From Melampsora larici-populina 98AG31 (lineage: Eukaryota; Basidiomycota; Pucciniomycetes; Pucciniales; Melampsoraceae): DNA of 64,000 bases. Every line of letters starts with the position of its first letter. Positions within the stretch are counted from its first letter, which is position 1. Shown one piece after another: positions 1 to 12,699 of the stretch. The notes under the pieces are model-generated. The model saw only the letters and a list, made by a program, of their open reading frames with translations. It was not told the origin of the DNA and did not search any database. The translations under genes and the position numbers were made by a program. The DNA is taken from assembly GCF_000204055.1 (NCBI RefSeq), contig NW_006768767.1, forward strand, positions 275,757 to 339,756, read 5' to 3'.

Positions 1-1065
1 CAGACAACAATATGAACCCACCTTGTGTCATATGAGTATGCTTTCAAATCATCAACCGAGTCATTCCTCAAAAGGCTTATCAGCTATCGTTGGCACAACC
101 GGTCACAATGCTTGCCATGTGATTCTCCGAGGCTCAACTGATGGACCCAACTATTCGGCTCAGCATGTAGAGTCATGTAGCGCACAACTTTCAAAAGCTG
201 GCCTACGACCATCAGCGATGATTGATTGCTCGCATGGTAACTCACAAAAACAACTTGCAAGTTAAGTCGTTGTTGCTGAAGGTAGTTCGACACCGATTGC
301 AATCGGTGTCAAAAAAACCGCTTCACCACCGTCTCAGGAGCCGTTCTCAAACGGTTGCTGACATGCAGCTCGTTCCAGAAGCGGTGGTGAAACGGTGTCC
401 GAATCGGTTTCGGCGAAACTGGTTCCACACCTTCCTGGGCGGTTCAGGTGACGAAACCTTTGAAATCGTCACAGGAACCGGCCGAGGCCAAGGACCATTA
501 CCCCCTGGTGTAACTTAACAAAGTCCCTGTCATCTGCCAGACTTCGGTAAGTTAGCCGCTTTACACATATCGGGTTGATTCCCCGCTGCTTCTCGCACGC
601 TTCGAGCGCAGTCTTTTAGAAGGTCAATGATCCCACGGATGACAGTGATATCTGGTCAAAAACTAGATTACTCCTGATATGTACTCACAACACAAGACAA
701 ACAAAAGTGGCCTTTGATTCTCACAACGGTTATATGTACCACACAGCGTGTCCAATCTTGAGCAGGGTTTCCGCAAAACTCGAGCAAATTGGCCCATAAC
801 TTTGGCAAGCTTTGTGCAATCATAAGCTTAACTAAGCCCCTCTTCCGACGCGTCCACGTCCGCTCTTGAAGTGCATCAAGACTCACGGCAGCTGTTTCAT
901 GCAACATTAGGTATGTGTCTCCTTTTACGTCCCCGGCCATACATATAAGTCCCCCCAAGTCACCTTGCTATCAATTTTTTCGCACTCAAACTCGCCCATT
1001 TTATCTCGAATAGCTATCAATAAATCCCAGCCAATCAACCAACTCCACCGCTTCATTTTTCGAAA
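1..1065. other. Region without a supportable gene
   Basis: No reading frame here looks like a real protein; open stretches on both strands are short and overlap each other. The block 289-510 is richer in G+C than its surroundings and full of short inverted repeats, which suggests a degenerate transposable element. The last 50 bases before 1066 are the probable leader of the downstream acyltransferase gene. Confidence 0.5.
289..310. repeat. Perfect 22-bp palindrome
   Basis: The sequence reads GACACCGATTG followed directly by its reverse complement, with no spacer. It opens a GC-rich block in which CGGTGTC and ACCGCTTC-type words recur in both orientations (337-420). This is probably the relic of a DNA-transposon end or foldback structure. 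No transposase was seen beside it. Confidence 0.6.
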
Positions 1066-2902
1066 ATGTCGATAGCGACCTACATAGCTCCTTACTTGTT
1101 TACAGTGCCGTTGGCATTGCAGGCCTTCTGGCGACATCCGTATTACGTGAACAGCAAGGCGGCCAGCGCAGCACGGGCGTTCCTCATGCCAGCGACAATA
1201 TACTTCGCGTTGACAAGCAATCGTGCTAGACACATCGAGCCTCGCGACACAAACTTTCATGTCAATTTTTCAATCTGTTCCTTCCTCACAGTGCATGTTG
1301 TATGTCTCGCCATACAGCTTGGGCTCTCACAGGACCCGCCCCTGCCAGTATCTAGTAAGCATTGGTATCATAATTCTATCTTCCAGAAATATGTTCTTAT
1401 CCATGCACTTTATTGCAACAAAACCTCTAGATGAGCTCGAACCCAAGGAAAAGATGGGTGAAGATAATTCACAAAAATTGTCAGCAAGTATCGACGTACA
1501 ATCAGCCCCTTCATGGGGTGAACTTATCAAGTTTACTGTTTGGTTTCTTACTAGGTATGTTACTGGGTTGTCCTAGACATATGCCAATTTCAAAAACTCG
1601 AGAAAGTGACTGGAATATGAAAAGTTGAATTTCCTACTTCTGCTTTCAATTAGCCCTCGGTTTGTTGGAACTACTTGGGCTCCTCCAAAATCTGTGTTAC
1701 CTCCTGCTCCTAAGCTGTCTATGAGAGATTTCTTTACAAAGACTATGAAGAATACTTTGAAGCATCACTTCTTGTTTGTATTATGTTGGTTTGTGGGTGT
1801 AATAATTACACAGCATCCGCAGGGATGCTATGGGTTTCTGACCCAAGAATGTAGGTTACCTGAAGGTCGCTTGTTGAAGATTTTAGCTCCATACTTCAAT
1901 AGCATACCTTTCGTGGTCAGTTTCTTTTTGCCTAATGCGCAATATCTCAAGCTACCTGAACTTCTTCTCAGAAAATGATTTTCTCTTTTACCTTGAAATA
2001 TCTATGTACAGTTTGCTACGTGGCTTACCATAGAAAATGTGCGCAACGTGGCGACACTTATAGAGCTAGCAGTATACCACTTTGGTCCTCGGATTTTACC
2101 GAAGACTCTTGCACCAGGTCCATTCGATAGCTCACTCTACCCACCCATCTATCCCGACCTTTGGGGGCAATGCAGCATAGCTCAGTTTTGGTCCAAAGGT
2201 AAATTTGCAAGCCGTCGTCTAGGGTGGACGAGAATATCGGCTGACGAATATCGTGCGGCGATCAAAATAGGCTGGCACGCTGCACTTCGTCGCGATATCA
2301 TCTTCTGTGTGGGTGCGCCGGTTGCGCGCCTGTTCTCCCCCTTTGGACGAACTCTTAGTGCATTCACAGGCAGCATTAGTGCAATGCTCTTCAGTGCCTT
2401 CTTTCATGAATATGGTTAATATCCTTCATACCTCGTAATCATCTATAGTCACATACGTAAGTGGATCGCTCATGGTTTGTCTCTTTCAGTTGTGATATCT
2501 TCTGCCCCTGCCCCGGATCCAACCTGGGGTACTGCCAAATTGTGGACATGCAGTTCGGTTGCAATCGGTTTTGAGTATTTGTTTACCATGGTCACGGGCA
2601 AGAGAGTGGGTGGAGTTTTAGGCAAGGTATGGACCTACAGTGTGCTATTTATTCTATCACTGCATACCGTCACTAAATGGTAAGCCAGAACGATAGAAAT
2701 CAAGATAAACGAGGTTTGGAACTGAAATGATTGTTAAACCTTTCTTGTCAGGTTGGAATTTGGTCTTGGGCAAGTAGGGATTCTTCCAGTTTCTCTTTGG
2801 ACATGGCATAGATATGTTATTCCCTTCGGGCCTTCTCTTCCTGAACCTTGGATAACTCAAACACAAGGAGGCAAGTCAAATATCAAAGTTACCCGTCTTT
2901 GA
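1066..2902 (+). CDS. Wax synthase-like membrane O-acyltransferase
   Basis: Predicted multi-pass membrane enzyme of the wax synthase/MBOAT_2 type, which transfers fatty acyl chains from CoA to hydroxyl acceptors, probably in the ER membrane. The model has seven exons: 1066-1354, 1431-1554, 1654-1915, 2012-2198, 2271-2414, 2490-2679 and 2752-2902, giving 448 residues. All junctions have GT..AG ends and keep frame. The key evidence is the FWSKGWHAALRRD motif formed across the junction 2198/2271, which matches the FWxxxWHxxxR signature of the family, together with an upstream YPDLWGQCS segment and a downstream FFHEY histidine. Hydrophobic stretches occur at the N-terminus (YIAPYLFTVPLALQAFW), around HHFLFVLCWFVGVII and near VWTYSVLFILSL. 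Intron 2199-2270 is 72 nt long and has no stop, so a naive open-frame call would retain it and break the motif. The substrate is unknown. Confidence 0.72.
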
Positions 2903-4640
2903 AATCATATCCTACAGCAATTCACTGATACTATCCTGGCCATCCTTTGTTCGTCTTGTGTAGTCTGTTTCTTTCTTGTTCTGTTTGTTTCTATTCATTA
3001 TTTGGGTTTATGGACCAAATCGTAATGTTCAATTTGTCAAATGTATCTGATCGGCACGGTCAAATCCCACGTTGTATTTGAGGGAGTGGATCGAGACTTT
3101 GATTATCTGATGTTAATTTGGGACGGTTTATATGCCGTTCAGCGGTAGGTTGAAGTATGGAGGCGTAGCATTGAATACGGCTGTCACGGATATAGCGGTT
3201 GGTATTATCCAAAGGGTCTGAAGTGGTATGGGGTGATATGTTTTTTGCTGGGGTCTCTTATCATTAATCTTTTTCTTGTCAAAGACATCAGATATCATCT
3301 TCATCTTTTTCTTCATTCATTCAACTACATTGTGTGTGCTCTAAACGGCTTATTGGAGCTTACATAAGAGCAGTATGATGTTGAGAAAAGTAATCAAGCT
3401 TTGTCTGGCAGATCTACACCATGTGCCCTGAGGGGTTTAAAACCTTTTGATTATAAGACACATTTGTAAGAGGGATATCTTCTGGAAAAGGAGAAGTATA
3501 ATACAGTTGTTCTTAGCTTGAAAATACAAATATTTGCATTCATTGAACAGAACGCAGGAAACTTGATCAAGTATTTATAATAGGTGTAAGCATAGTTTCA
3601 AAGAAATTAGGAGGTCAATCGTTTTGCTGACACAAGAAGTGAAACAGAGACAGTTAAGTTTGAGCAATAAATGAGTGATATTTTTCTTTAATCAGAATGG
3701 TCAATTGTAAGAAAACCTGAGTTGAAGAGAAGACCCGGTCTTGAATAAAGATAAACTTGCAGAAACCAAAAATAGATACTCCAGCTTCTCCTTTGTTGTA
3801 CATATACATACCACTCAATCCGATGTGTGTCATCTCGAGATAAGTGATGGTTTTGTTCAGTTTCATTTCCAATTTCAAATGGAAAGTAACAAAGGCTTTG
3901 GTGATCACTGAAAAAACAAAGTTCTTCTTGAATAGATGGTTCACAATGTTGCATCACAATAGGCGCGTAGTGTAGAGAACCGGCGTCTGGTGGGTGAACT
4001 TGAAGATGGACGGAAGAGTTAGTGATGTGGTGAAAGATGCAGCTAGGCATGTATACGATGAGGAATAGCAGTGGGTTCTCCTAAATGACGCTGTGGATTA
4101 TACAAAATGGCTGAATTTGAAATTTTCAAGGTTGTATGAATTCAGTAGGTTGTGGAAGATCTTGCCAAGGAATGAGAAGTTATGTGGATTCTGACAAAGG
4201 AAGTTGGGCTATGGTGAGACAACTCACTTCTGGACCGCTACCACCATGGCAATGTCAGCAGGTACTGAGAGGCCAAACCAGCAAAGTAATGGTGCCCTAA
4301 ACTCACAACATCAACACAATGCAAAGAAAGAGGAATGAGATTCAACTTTTAAAGGGACCAGGATGCTGTCAGCCATTTGCATCAAATTTTGCAATGGACA
4401 ATGTGGTGGCTGGACACTTGAATCCATAGTTTGAGTTATATGGCAATACAGTGAATATGTTGAGTGGAGAGTGCCAAATAATTAGGCATAGAATACACCA
4501 GTTGTGTAGCACCTGAGCTGGAGAATTGTCCATTGGGTGCAAAGCTTGAGTCATTCAGAGTTTGATTCTAACAGCTTGCTACTACTAGTTGTTGGCTGCA
4601 GTGATTGAACCCCTTTGAAGACTGATGGAATCATTGCATT
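2903..4640. other. Intergenic, no supportable gene
   Basis: The first part is the probable 3' untranslated and terminator region of the acyltransferase gene. The rest has only short, low-complexity open frames on both strands. The stretch 4100-4640 may be decayed downstream sequence of the Harbinger-type transposase at 4711-5040, but no clear motif is left. Confidence 0.4.
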
Positions 4641-4710
4641 CAGACTTCAAGCTTCTCTCCAAGAGTCCATTTTCATTATTGATTCAATCCGCCGCTTCCT
4701 GATACATCAA

Positions 4711-5040
4711 TCATAATACTTTGTGATCAGAAATCTTAGCAGTACTTTTGTCTAAAGAGAATGATTCTAATCCCATAGGTGATGTGATGGGTTTCACATC
4801 GTTTGTGCTGGCAATGTCACCAAAAAACACATGCCAAATGTGAGTAATCTTTGATGTCATCACTTCAAGAACCATGATGGACTTTTTTTTCTTCCCTTGA
4901 AAACTTCCCTGTCCAACCAGAAGGAAAGTCTTTCCAAACACAGTGCATACCATCAGTGGAGCCTTTCCAACCCAGAAAACTGGGAAACTCTCATTCTATC
5001 AAACTTTTCAAACATAATATTGCAGTGGTCTCTCCAATCC
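4711..5040 (-). pseudogene. PIF/Harbinger-type transposase fragment
   Basis: Read on the minus strand, the frame contains GSTDGMHCVWKDFPSGW, then GKFS, and then an IMVLEVM..HIWHVFFGD..STNDVKP pattern. This corresponds to the start of the DDE_Tnp_4 (PIF/Harbinger, plant-transposon-protein) nuclease: a first catalytic Asp in the GS.D.MH..WK.cP.gW.G context, followed by the conserved W.aFfG.pGs.NDinv block. The reading frame shifts at the CVWKDFPSGW region between two overlapping frames, and no intact second or third catalytic block was found. It is therefore a broken relic with no start and no end. A small foldback element lies 160 bp away at 5201-5372, but its relation to this fragment is not shown. 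Confidence 0.55.
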
Positions 5041-5200
5041 ACATATTCATCTATTATTTCCACTGAAATCCCATAAACCAGCTATTTCAATGCACAAGTT
5101 GATTTTTATGCAATGAAGTTTGAAGCAATTTAAAAAAGGGAGGGCATATGTATCTTTGGACCCAAAAGATGGCATGTGCTTCAAGTTTTGCACATATATT

Positions 5201-5372
5201 TACGGGATACAAACTAGAAACCCGGAACAAATCCGGGTTTCCCAATTCGGACTTTTTGGCTGTGTTTGCGCAAACTGGGAAACTGGGAGAACGTGGGAAA
5301 GTTCCAAACACAGCCAAAAACAAAAACTGGGAAACTGGGAAAAAAAACCCAGTTTTAACTTTGTATCCCGTA
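5201..5372. mobile_element. 172-bp foldback MITE
   Basis: Terminal inverted repeats TACGGGATACAAA (5201-5213) and its exact reverse complement (5360-5372). A second inverted pair, TTTTTGGCTGTGTTTG near 5253 and its complement near 5306, lies inside. The ends are flanked either by TA (if TA is counted as target site) or by ATT on both sides (5198-5200 and 5373-5375). There is no coding capacity. The family could be Tc1/mariner-like or Harbinger-like depending on the true target site. Confidence 0.7.
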
Positions 5373-6189
5373 ATTGAAAAACATATCTTTGCTCATTCTG
5401 AATTTTACTGGAAAAACCATGTGGTGCACCTAAAATATTGGAATGCTCAGTGTCTGAGGAAAACACACAAGAGAAAGAAAGAAATAAAACAAGACAATAG
5501 CCCATACCCACCACCACAGAAAGACTGCTGGTATTTCCTGTACATTGTCTTTGAAAGACATCTGGTGAGTTCCCTTGAGTTAAGCGGAAATCTTGTTTGT
5601 CTCCACATTGGCATCTTGAGACTTGAAAAGTTGAAACAGATTTTTGGTGTGTTTTCTTGTGAAGTATCTGTTTCTTGAGGCAAATCCTGAGGGTGAGGGG
5701 ATGGGGAACACTCCGTCTTACAAGTGTCAACTTTGTCTTGTAGTAACTTGTGTGCTTGGATGGCAATTTTGTGCTCCAAACTAAAAGCATCTAAATATCA
5801 AAATGTTCCAAGGTACTCGCATGAGTCGAGTCCTTTTGGTCCAAGCATATGCCTACTTCCCACATTATCCATTTTTTAGTTCTGCCTCTTATATACTTAT
5901 ATTCAACGACATCTTATAAAAGTAAGCATGCTTTTATTTTTAACCTTTTTGTTGACTTGCACCCGTTCCAACATGATTTTTTGACTTTTTCCGTATACAG
6001 CAAACCTCTGATACTTTTGGAGCTTGCTCATGGCTGCTTTTAGTATGAAGCACATTTCTCATTGCAGCAAGTTTTTATTGTTTGTGGCTCGACTGCGCCT
6101 CTAAAGTTATTTATTGGTCTTTTTATTTTTATCTTTACAAAGATCAAGATCTGGATTTTTGTTTTTGTTAAAATATTGTTTTTCGTCTT
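5373..6189. other. Intergenic, no supportable gene
   Basis: Long open frames occur on both strands here, but they are mutually overlapping, have no recognisable motif and no convincing start context. They are treated as chance frames. Confidence 0.4.
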
Positions 6190-6385
6190 TTTGACCACCA
6201 AAGGTGCCATCATTTGCCCATTCACTGTGTTAAAATTTCACTGCTTTATATATTACTTTTTGTTCGATTGATCACCAAAGGTGCTTCTATTCGCTATCAT
6301 TTGCCCATTCACTGCGTTAAAATTTCACTGATTTATATATTACTTTTTGTTCAATTGATCACCAAAGGTGCTTCTATTCGCTCAT
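6190..6385 (+). repeat. Tandem repeat, 77-88 bp unit, about 2.3 copies
   Basis: The phrase ACCAAAGGTGC followed by TCATTTGCCCATTCACT and GTTAAAATTTCACTG recurs starting near 6194, 6272 and 6360. The third copy is partial. Copies differ by a few substitutions and an 11-bp length change. No coding role is visible. Confidence 0.75.
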
Positions 6386-9300
6386 TTGCTGCTGCAATTG
6401 ATTGGCTATTGATTTTATTTAACTCAAAACTCGAGTACATTTTGGCATCTTTGTTTGGTGTTCCATCCTCACAAACTTATTCTTACCCGGTATTTTTGCC
6501 TTTGTTACTTTCGCTGTGCTTTTATTTGTTCCAACTCTGGTTGTTCCTTTTCAGTTGAAGTGGCAATTTACGCGCAAGTAATTCCACGTGGTTGGTACTC
6601 AGCTGCCTATAAATAGTCATACTTTTCCTTGATATCCGGAGCATCCATTTCCACCAATATTGCCCCTGTTTCCATCCACTCAACAACCTTACATATCTGA
6701 ATTTTTAAATACATCATGATTGTAATTTTGCAACTTCAATCAACACTCGGTGTATGTATACCTCATTGTATCAAATCACACATCATTGAATGTCCAATAA
6801 ATTCCCCACCAGCAACAACAAAATCAAAGCTCATACTTTGAACATATCAGGTCTCTTGAATGTGTATGAATTTGTTAGTTACCTTCACACTAGCATTGTT
6901 TGTGCTTCTACCACATTGATATGTGATTTTTAAAATTGGTTCCACTTTAATGGTGTTTGTACAGGTGCATGGTTGATGGAAGACCTACAAAGGAAATTTT
7001 GGAATCAGTGAGCGTCTTGACAGACATATCATGATTTGTCTTTGCATACCTCAAAATCACTGAATTTGCCAATGAGGGTTTTATGTAGCAGTGGACAATT
7101 TTAGATGAAAAGTATTATGAAGTGTTGATGTATACACTTGGGGAAAATGAGTATGTGAGATGGTTTTGGTTTTTGAACCCTTTTAATTGTGTGCTGTAAT
7201 GAGCAACTTGAAGTGTTTTTGAAACAATTTCATGGAGACCTGCTAAGGCAACATTGACCTCTTGAGTTGGGCATGTAAGGGGCGTGAAGGGAATTGTGAA
7301 TCAAATTTGTTCTCTGAATTCTGAACCATTCTATAAAATTCACTTTACAAAACATTATAAGCAACATTTTCATCTTTTTCTACCCCTTTTAGAAGTTGCT
7401 GAAAATCATGATACTTTTACTTCATAGTGGTCTGATCTGTCAAACATATCTGAGTCAGCTGATTGCAATTTTGACTGGGTCCAAGAAGTGGAAATCTTAA
7501 CAAAAACTCCTATTGCCACACTCAGAAGGCAGAAAATGTCAATCATGTCTTAATGTGCGTACAGTGTGATTCTGGACATTTTTGTGGACTTAGACATGGT
7601 GCTTTGCAGGATCTGGGGCTTGTGCGGCAGGGAGTTGGTGAATATGATTAATTTTTTTCTGGGGTGGATACATTTTGCTGGGTGTTGTCCTACACAAACT
7701 ATTAAGATTTGGTAATTAAAAGCGTAACTCGTGGTCAAGAACAATATTAAAAAAATTGGATGCCAAAGGACTTGGGATTACGGACTTAACAGAGCACTCA
7801 AACTACACATTAAAAGAGTAGGAAATTGTAGAGCTACTTTGTATAATTTTCACTGAAGTGAACAACAAACCTACCTCCTGTTTGATTTAAATGATTTATA
7901 CCAGGCTCAATACCAAAGACTTGGAGTGAGAGATCAGGGCTTGGAATTGTAAGTTGAATAATTAAGTTATATAATGCGACTAACGGCATTGTTTCTTAGT
8001 TTGTCAGTAAACAGTTTAGAAACTTTTGTATGTTTTGTTGATTCTGATTTGTATGAGCCACATACTATGGAATCATTGAGACATTTAATAGTAGAGGTAG
8101 TCGACAAAAGATAAATTTCTTCAAGTAGAGCCTTCTTCACAAATTTGCAAGCCGGATATCATTGCTTCCAAAGCCTTGTTCACTTGGACAATGGTAATCA
8201 AGTATAGGATGGAGTTTTCCGTGGGATTATTTGTATATGGCTTGAGTAACTCAGTTCTCTACATTTTGTTGTGACATTTCAAGCTTTGGTTACCTGGTCC
8301 TAGGTCTGCCGTGTTGGCATACTTTAATTTTCATTCTGTGCATACATATTTGTTTGTATACAGTGAATGTACAAAAGCAGGTCCTAAATTACAAGAGTCA
8401 AGTTCCAGTTGTATGTATATAACATAATAGGATTCAAAAATAATATTGACATGAGCTTCCCTTTTGGAGACAATGTAGGAAGAGGTAGGTCAATCATCTT
8501 ATCTGACAACTAAATATAAGTAATAGTGAGACAATTTTCCTGTTGCGGGCATGCCCGCATAGTGTCTAGTGTCAAAAAAATGTAGTCCAAAAATGGATTT
8601 AGAATGGTGGCCATGACAGTTGTGTCACAATGTGGCAGTGTTCCCAAGAAGGTAAAAACGTCAAGAAAATCTTTGTGTTCCTGGGCATGTGAAGGAGCGG
8701 TGCAACCTAGCTCCTACAAACTTCCTTTGAATGTGGAAGATGTTGGAGGTTGCTTTATTTGAAATGACTATTATGTTTTCTTCTACGTTTGTTCTCTCTT
8801 TCACATTTGTATTTGATATGTTCACATAACTACATTTCGTATTCACATCATATGTAGTATGTTTTTCTGTTCTTAACTCTCTGTTTTTCTGTTCTTAACT
8901 CTCTCACTTACAAAGCTCAGTTGTCTTTATATACCTGTGAGCTCACGCACATAGACTCTACTTCATTTATAAGCTACATTGACTAACTTATAAACTTGTG
9001 CATGACTTACAGGAGGATCACCGTCTACCAATCCTTTCATACTAGGAGATCTTGTGAAGTTATTATCTTTCTTTCCTGAAGATATAAGCCGTACTGACTC
9101 ACGTTGTACTGAACCCAGCTCACATAGCACTTTACTAGACAAAAAGTCTAACCCTTACAAGCTTCTTCACCTGTAGGATCATGTGCTGAGCCGACATTGA
9201 GGTGGCAAAGTGCTGAGACAATTTGTTCTCCACAAAGCCAAAAAAGAAACTTTTTGGCTGTGATCTGGCTCCCTGGACTTGTGGAAGAATTACATATTTG

Positions 9301-10033
9301 AAAGCCTTGGCCAATAGACTTCAGAACTCAGAAGCCTATGTAACACAACCACACTCATGCTGAGTGCCTCACCTCATCCCCCCTTGACCGTCTCTTGAAT
9401 TCTTCACCTCACCAGCTTGCAACTTACACCTTGATTGCTCCTTTGTGTATCTTCCAGCCATTGTGTATCAAAATCTTCCATTCTGTTGGTTATCCAATAA
9501 CTCAGTGCATCAGAAGGTTTAGACTAAAAAGTATCCAAAAGCATTGACTGACATTTATTTCCTTCAAAACTGTGCCCTGGAATCATATGGACATGCCAGC
9601 AGCGTCTCTGGATACCCATGTGTGTTGGAATATCTTAGCATCATGCCAAGCATACCAAAATGCAAGTCCAATTAAGGAGTCCTCAATACAATTCTATAGT
9701 AAGGCCTCTGCAAGAATCCATACTGCCAAGATCTGGTTGTGTACCTTGTTCTTAAAGGGAAGCTTTTGGCTGAAAAAGATGGGGATCTGCAGTGGTCCAT
9801 TTGAAAAAAGTTGCTGTAATTTGTGGCTCAGAGAAATGCAGTGGCCCAACATCGTGAAGGATCTCATTGTTTTCATTTTACTCTTTGTAGTTTTTCATTT
9901 CCTTCTTTTCCATTTATCTAATCTACTTCAACATTTTAGATACATGATGGTAGTAATCAAAGCAGTGATTCAGGTGTGGGTATGGGTGTACCCACCCACT
10001 TTCTGAAAGTTGGGCCCCAAGGCGGAGTCTCAG
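6386..10033. other. Long gene-poor stretch
   Basis: No reading frame in this 3.6-kb stretch shows a recognisable domain or exon chain. It holds a 16-bp palindrome (TGCGGGCATGCCCGCA, 8544-8559) and a 22-bp perfect tandem duplication at 8860-8903. The 144-codon open frame starting near 9572 has no recognisable feature apart from a hydrophobic patch and may be chance or an old repeat. Confidence 0.4.
8860..8903 (+). repeat. Perfect 22-bp tandem duplication
   Basis: The unit GTTTTTCTGTTCTTAACTCT plus CT occurs twice in direct contact. No function is apparent. Confidence 0.8.
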
Positions 10034-10076
10034 ACTGACAGAGTTGTACAGACTGCGGTACAACTCACGTGTCAGT
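10034..10076. repeat. Hairpin with 9-bp perfect core stem
   Basis: GAGTTGTAC (10041-10049) pairs with GTACAACTC (10058-10066) around an 8-nt loop. ACTGACA and TGTCAGT extend the stem outward after a small bulge. It lies in a repeat-like region between GTTGGGCCC (10009) and GGACCCAAC (10097), so it may be the centre of a decayed inverted-repeat element. Confidence 0.55.
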
Positions 10077-12274
10077 CCAACTTGAACTTTACACCGCGGA
10101 CCCAACACAAGCTGAGCTAGCCAGAAAACCAAGTGGGCAACCATTGAGTAGATGCAACCCATCCTGGAGATGTTCAAATACATGGTGTTCAAAGCAGAAA
10201 CCCGCATTTTTTGGTCAAACAACTCCACAAATCAGTTGGTTCTCCCAGCTCTCTGAAAAGGTCCTCAAGACAAATCAAGCAGTCCCTGGTGCCTGAGGTC
10301 TTGCTTGCAAATGGGCAGAGGTCAAATTGGTCGGGTATCTCTCTTGCAAGGAAAAAAACCACCAAACCCTGGTCTATGCACTACTCAGGAATCCGTTCCA
10401 AAGGAAAAATATTTACATTATGATATGGCACATGAAGCCTTTGAAATTGTTGCAAAACAGTGCCTTCAAGATGAATACAACCTTTGGAAGTCCAACTTGC
10501 ACAACTTGACCAACTCCAGCAGGCCTGAACTAACCTCTTGGCTTCCAAGAAATCTGTGGTCCAGAACAGCCTTGACATCTATTCACTTGTGGGGTCCACC
10601 TCAAATGGTCAGAAAAGTATGTCAATGGACACATCAGACAAAATTCATTTTTATTTCACCAATCAGGATCCCAATTTTCCCAATGAGATCATTGGGAAGT
10701 TTTAGTGTGTTTCTTCTCCTTTCAATTTTCCTTTATTGTGATCCATGGAAACTCAATACAATTACTGAGGGCCTGTTCAGACACCGCAAGCAGATACAAT
10801 GTGGCTAAATTTCACCCCAAAAAAATTACATACAGCTACATTGTATCTTGGTCCAAACTTAACCAGATAGCCTGAATCCAATTGGCATTTGGTTTGAAAA
10901 GCTAAGGTCAATACACTGTGTCTGTATCCTTGTAGCACGTTGACGTGCACACACCAAAGACTTTTGATACACTAGAGAACATGCGGGGCTTGACTGTTTC
11001 TTAATTTACCTACAGAGATTGAAATTTGCAAAAAGGAGCACTTTCCACCACCCACTTACATAGCTCTGGTCACAATTTTCCACATCTTTCAAGAGAAAAA
11101 GATGGATACTGTCACCTAAGCACACTTTCAAGTCATTGTAGATAACCAGGTGGTACAAGCTTGCAGACCACATTTGCTGCAACAGTTGCATGCAAAAGTA
11201 ATGTTGTTCACAGAGATTCCTATTATCACAAGGCAAGCTCAGTCAAAGGAGATATATAAAGGTTGGAGGTTGGAGGCTTAGTGCGAGATTTAAGCAAGCC
11301 AAGACAGGTACAAATAGGCCAAGAAGAAGACGGATTACCAAGTAGTTATCAAAAAATGGCCAGAAAAAAGAGTATAAAAGGAATTATCTGTACAGTGACT
11401 TGATGAATTGGGTGAAAGATTGAGCTAAAGGATTGGTTTTGAGGTGGGCAAATTTGTTGGGAGAGTCAGTGTGACATGTTACCTTCTTATAAAGTAAAAA
11501 AAAGTATACCAAGGCAGAAACACAACATTTGGAGTCAGGTTTTGCAAAGCTTGCTATCAAGAATTGCAGGTCACACCAAAAAAGGAATTGTGATTGTATA
11601 ATTAAATGCAAACAATCACAAAACATCAAGAGCAATCAAGATTGGAAAGTGTTAATCTAAATCTGGGGCCGTAAGGCAAGGTGGAAAAGTACATTTTCTT
11701 TCCACAAGTTGAGAGTATGGTGCAAGAAAAATCACTATGAGATGATGGTTTGTTATAATGGCTTGTTGGGTTAGGTGGATGGTTGCATTATAGAAGTTTC
11801 TTCATTATACAAAGAGGTGATGGGAAAACTGATATTGATCAAGTTGAGTAGAATAACTTACCTCTTTATAGGTCCAAGAAATAAATGTAAGGCTTGGCAA
11901 AGACACGAATTTTGAAGTGATGCTTTCAAATTCTGAGAAGAAGACAACTTTGAAAATGATTTTTTACAGGCAACCATCAAAGATAGCAGGTTGCTCGGAG
12001 CCTCAAACAAGATGATGAATCGGAACAAGGCAAATTAAGAATAAATAGCTTACCTTTTCAAGAAATTACAAAAACAAAAAAAGAAGAAGAATAGAAATCG
12101 AAAGAAAGAAGAAAAACACCAAATGAAAAGCCGCAATAGAATCGGTGATTGAAAAGTACACAGACAATCACAAAACCAACTTGAAAAGCGCAAATCAAAC
12201 TTGAAAAGTACCAAAACCAACCTGATGTGAGGTGGACCAAAACAGAAGAGGATTGTATGGTACTTACAATATCC
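10077..12274. other. Intergenic, no supportable gene
   Basis: Several open frames of 60-170 codons overlap in different frames around 10200-10800 without motifs. A short inverted pair, GATACAATGT..GCT near 10793 and its near-complement near 10835, marks another decayed element. Nothing else is recognisable. Confidence 0.4.
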
Positions 12275-12699
12275 GACCCGCTCCGCTCAAAATTGCGGTT
12301 GCGGTGCGGCTGCATAGTGGCCGCATTGCCAAAGCTATGGGCACCTCTGTCAAGCGGTTTTTTGGCACCGCCATTGCAGTAGACCCCGGGGAGACCACAT
12401 AGCGCCTCAGCACCATTCAGTCGGATAGCAGTGGGATATTGATATATAGTGGTATGTATAGTACATATCGGTATTTAAGTATGTATTGGCCTGTATCAGA
12501 CTTATCACACAAGATATCACGCTAGAACTTTCTAGAAACCCTTTGGAGTTTCCTTTCAAGAGGTTATCAGCTCCCTCAAATTTCAGAAAACACCACTCTC
12601 ACCGTCTCTCACTGTTGTATCATTACTCATCACTCTTGAAAGATATTGAATCACCCTCAAATACTCAACAATCAACTCTGAAGTCGTGTTTATTTAGAT

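Noticed and set aside
668..1260. Overlapping minus-strand open frames antisense to the acyltransferase start
   Set aside because: They overlap a well-supported exon on the other strand and show no motif or splice chain.
5120..5790. Open frames up to 196 codons on both strands
   Set aside because: They run through the foldback element 5201-5372, mirror each other on both strands and have no recognisable protein features.
9572..10808. Frames of 144 and 167 codons that looked like possible transposon proteins
   Set aside because: No catalytic or zinc-finger motif and no consistent exon chain were found.
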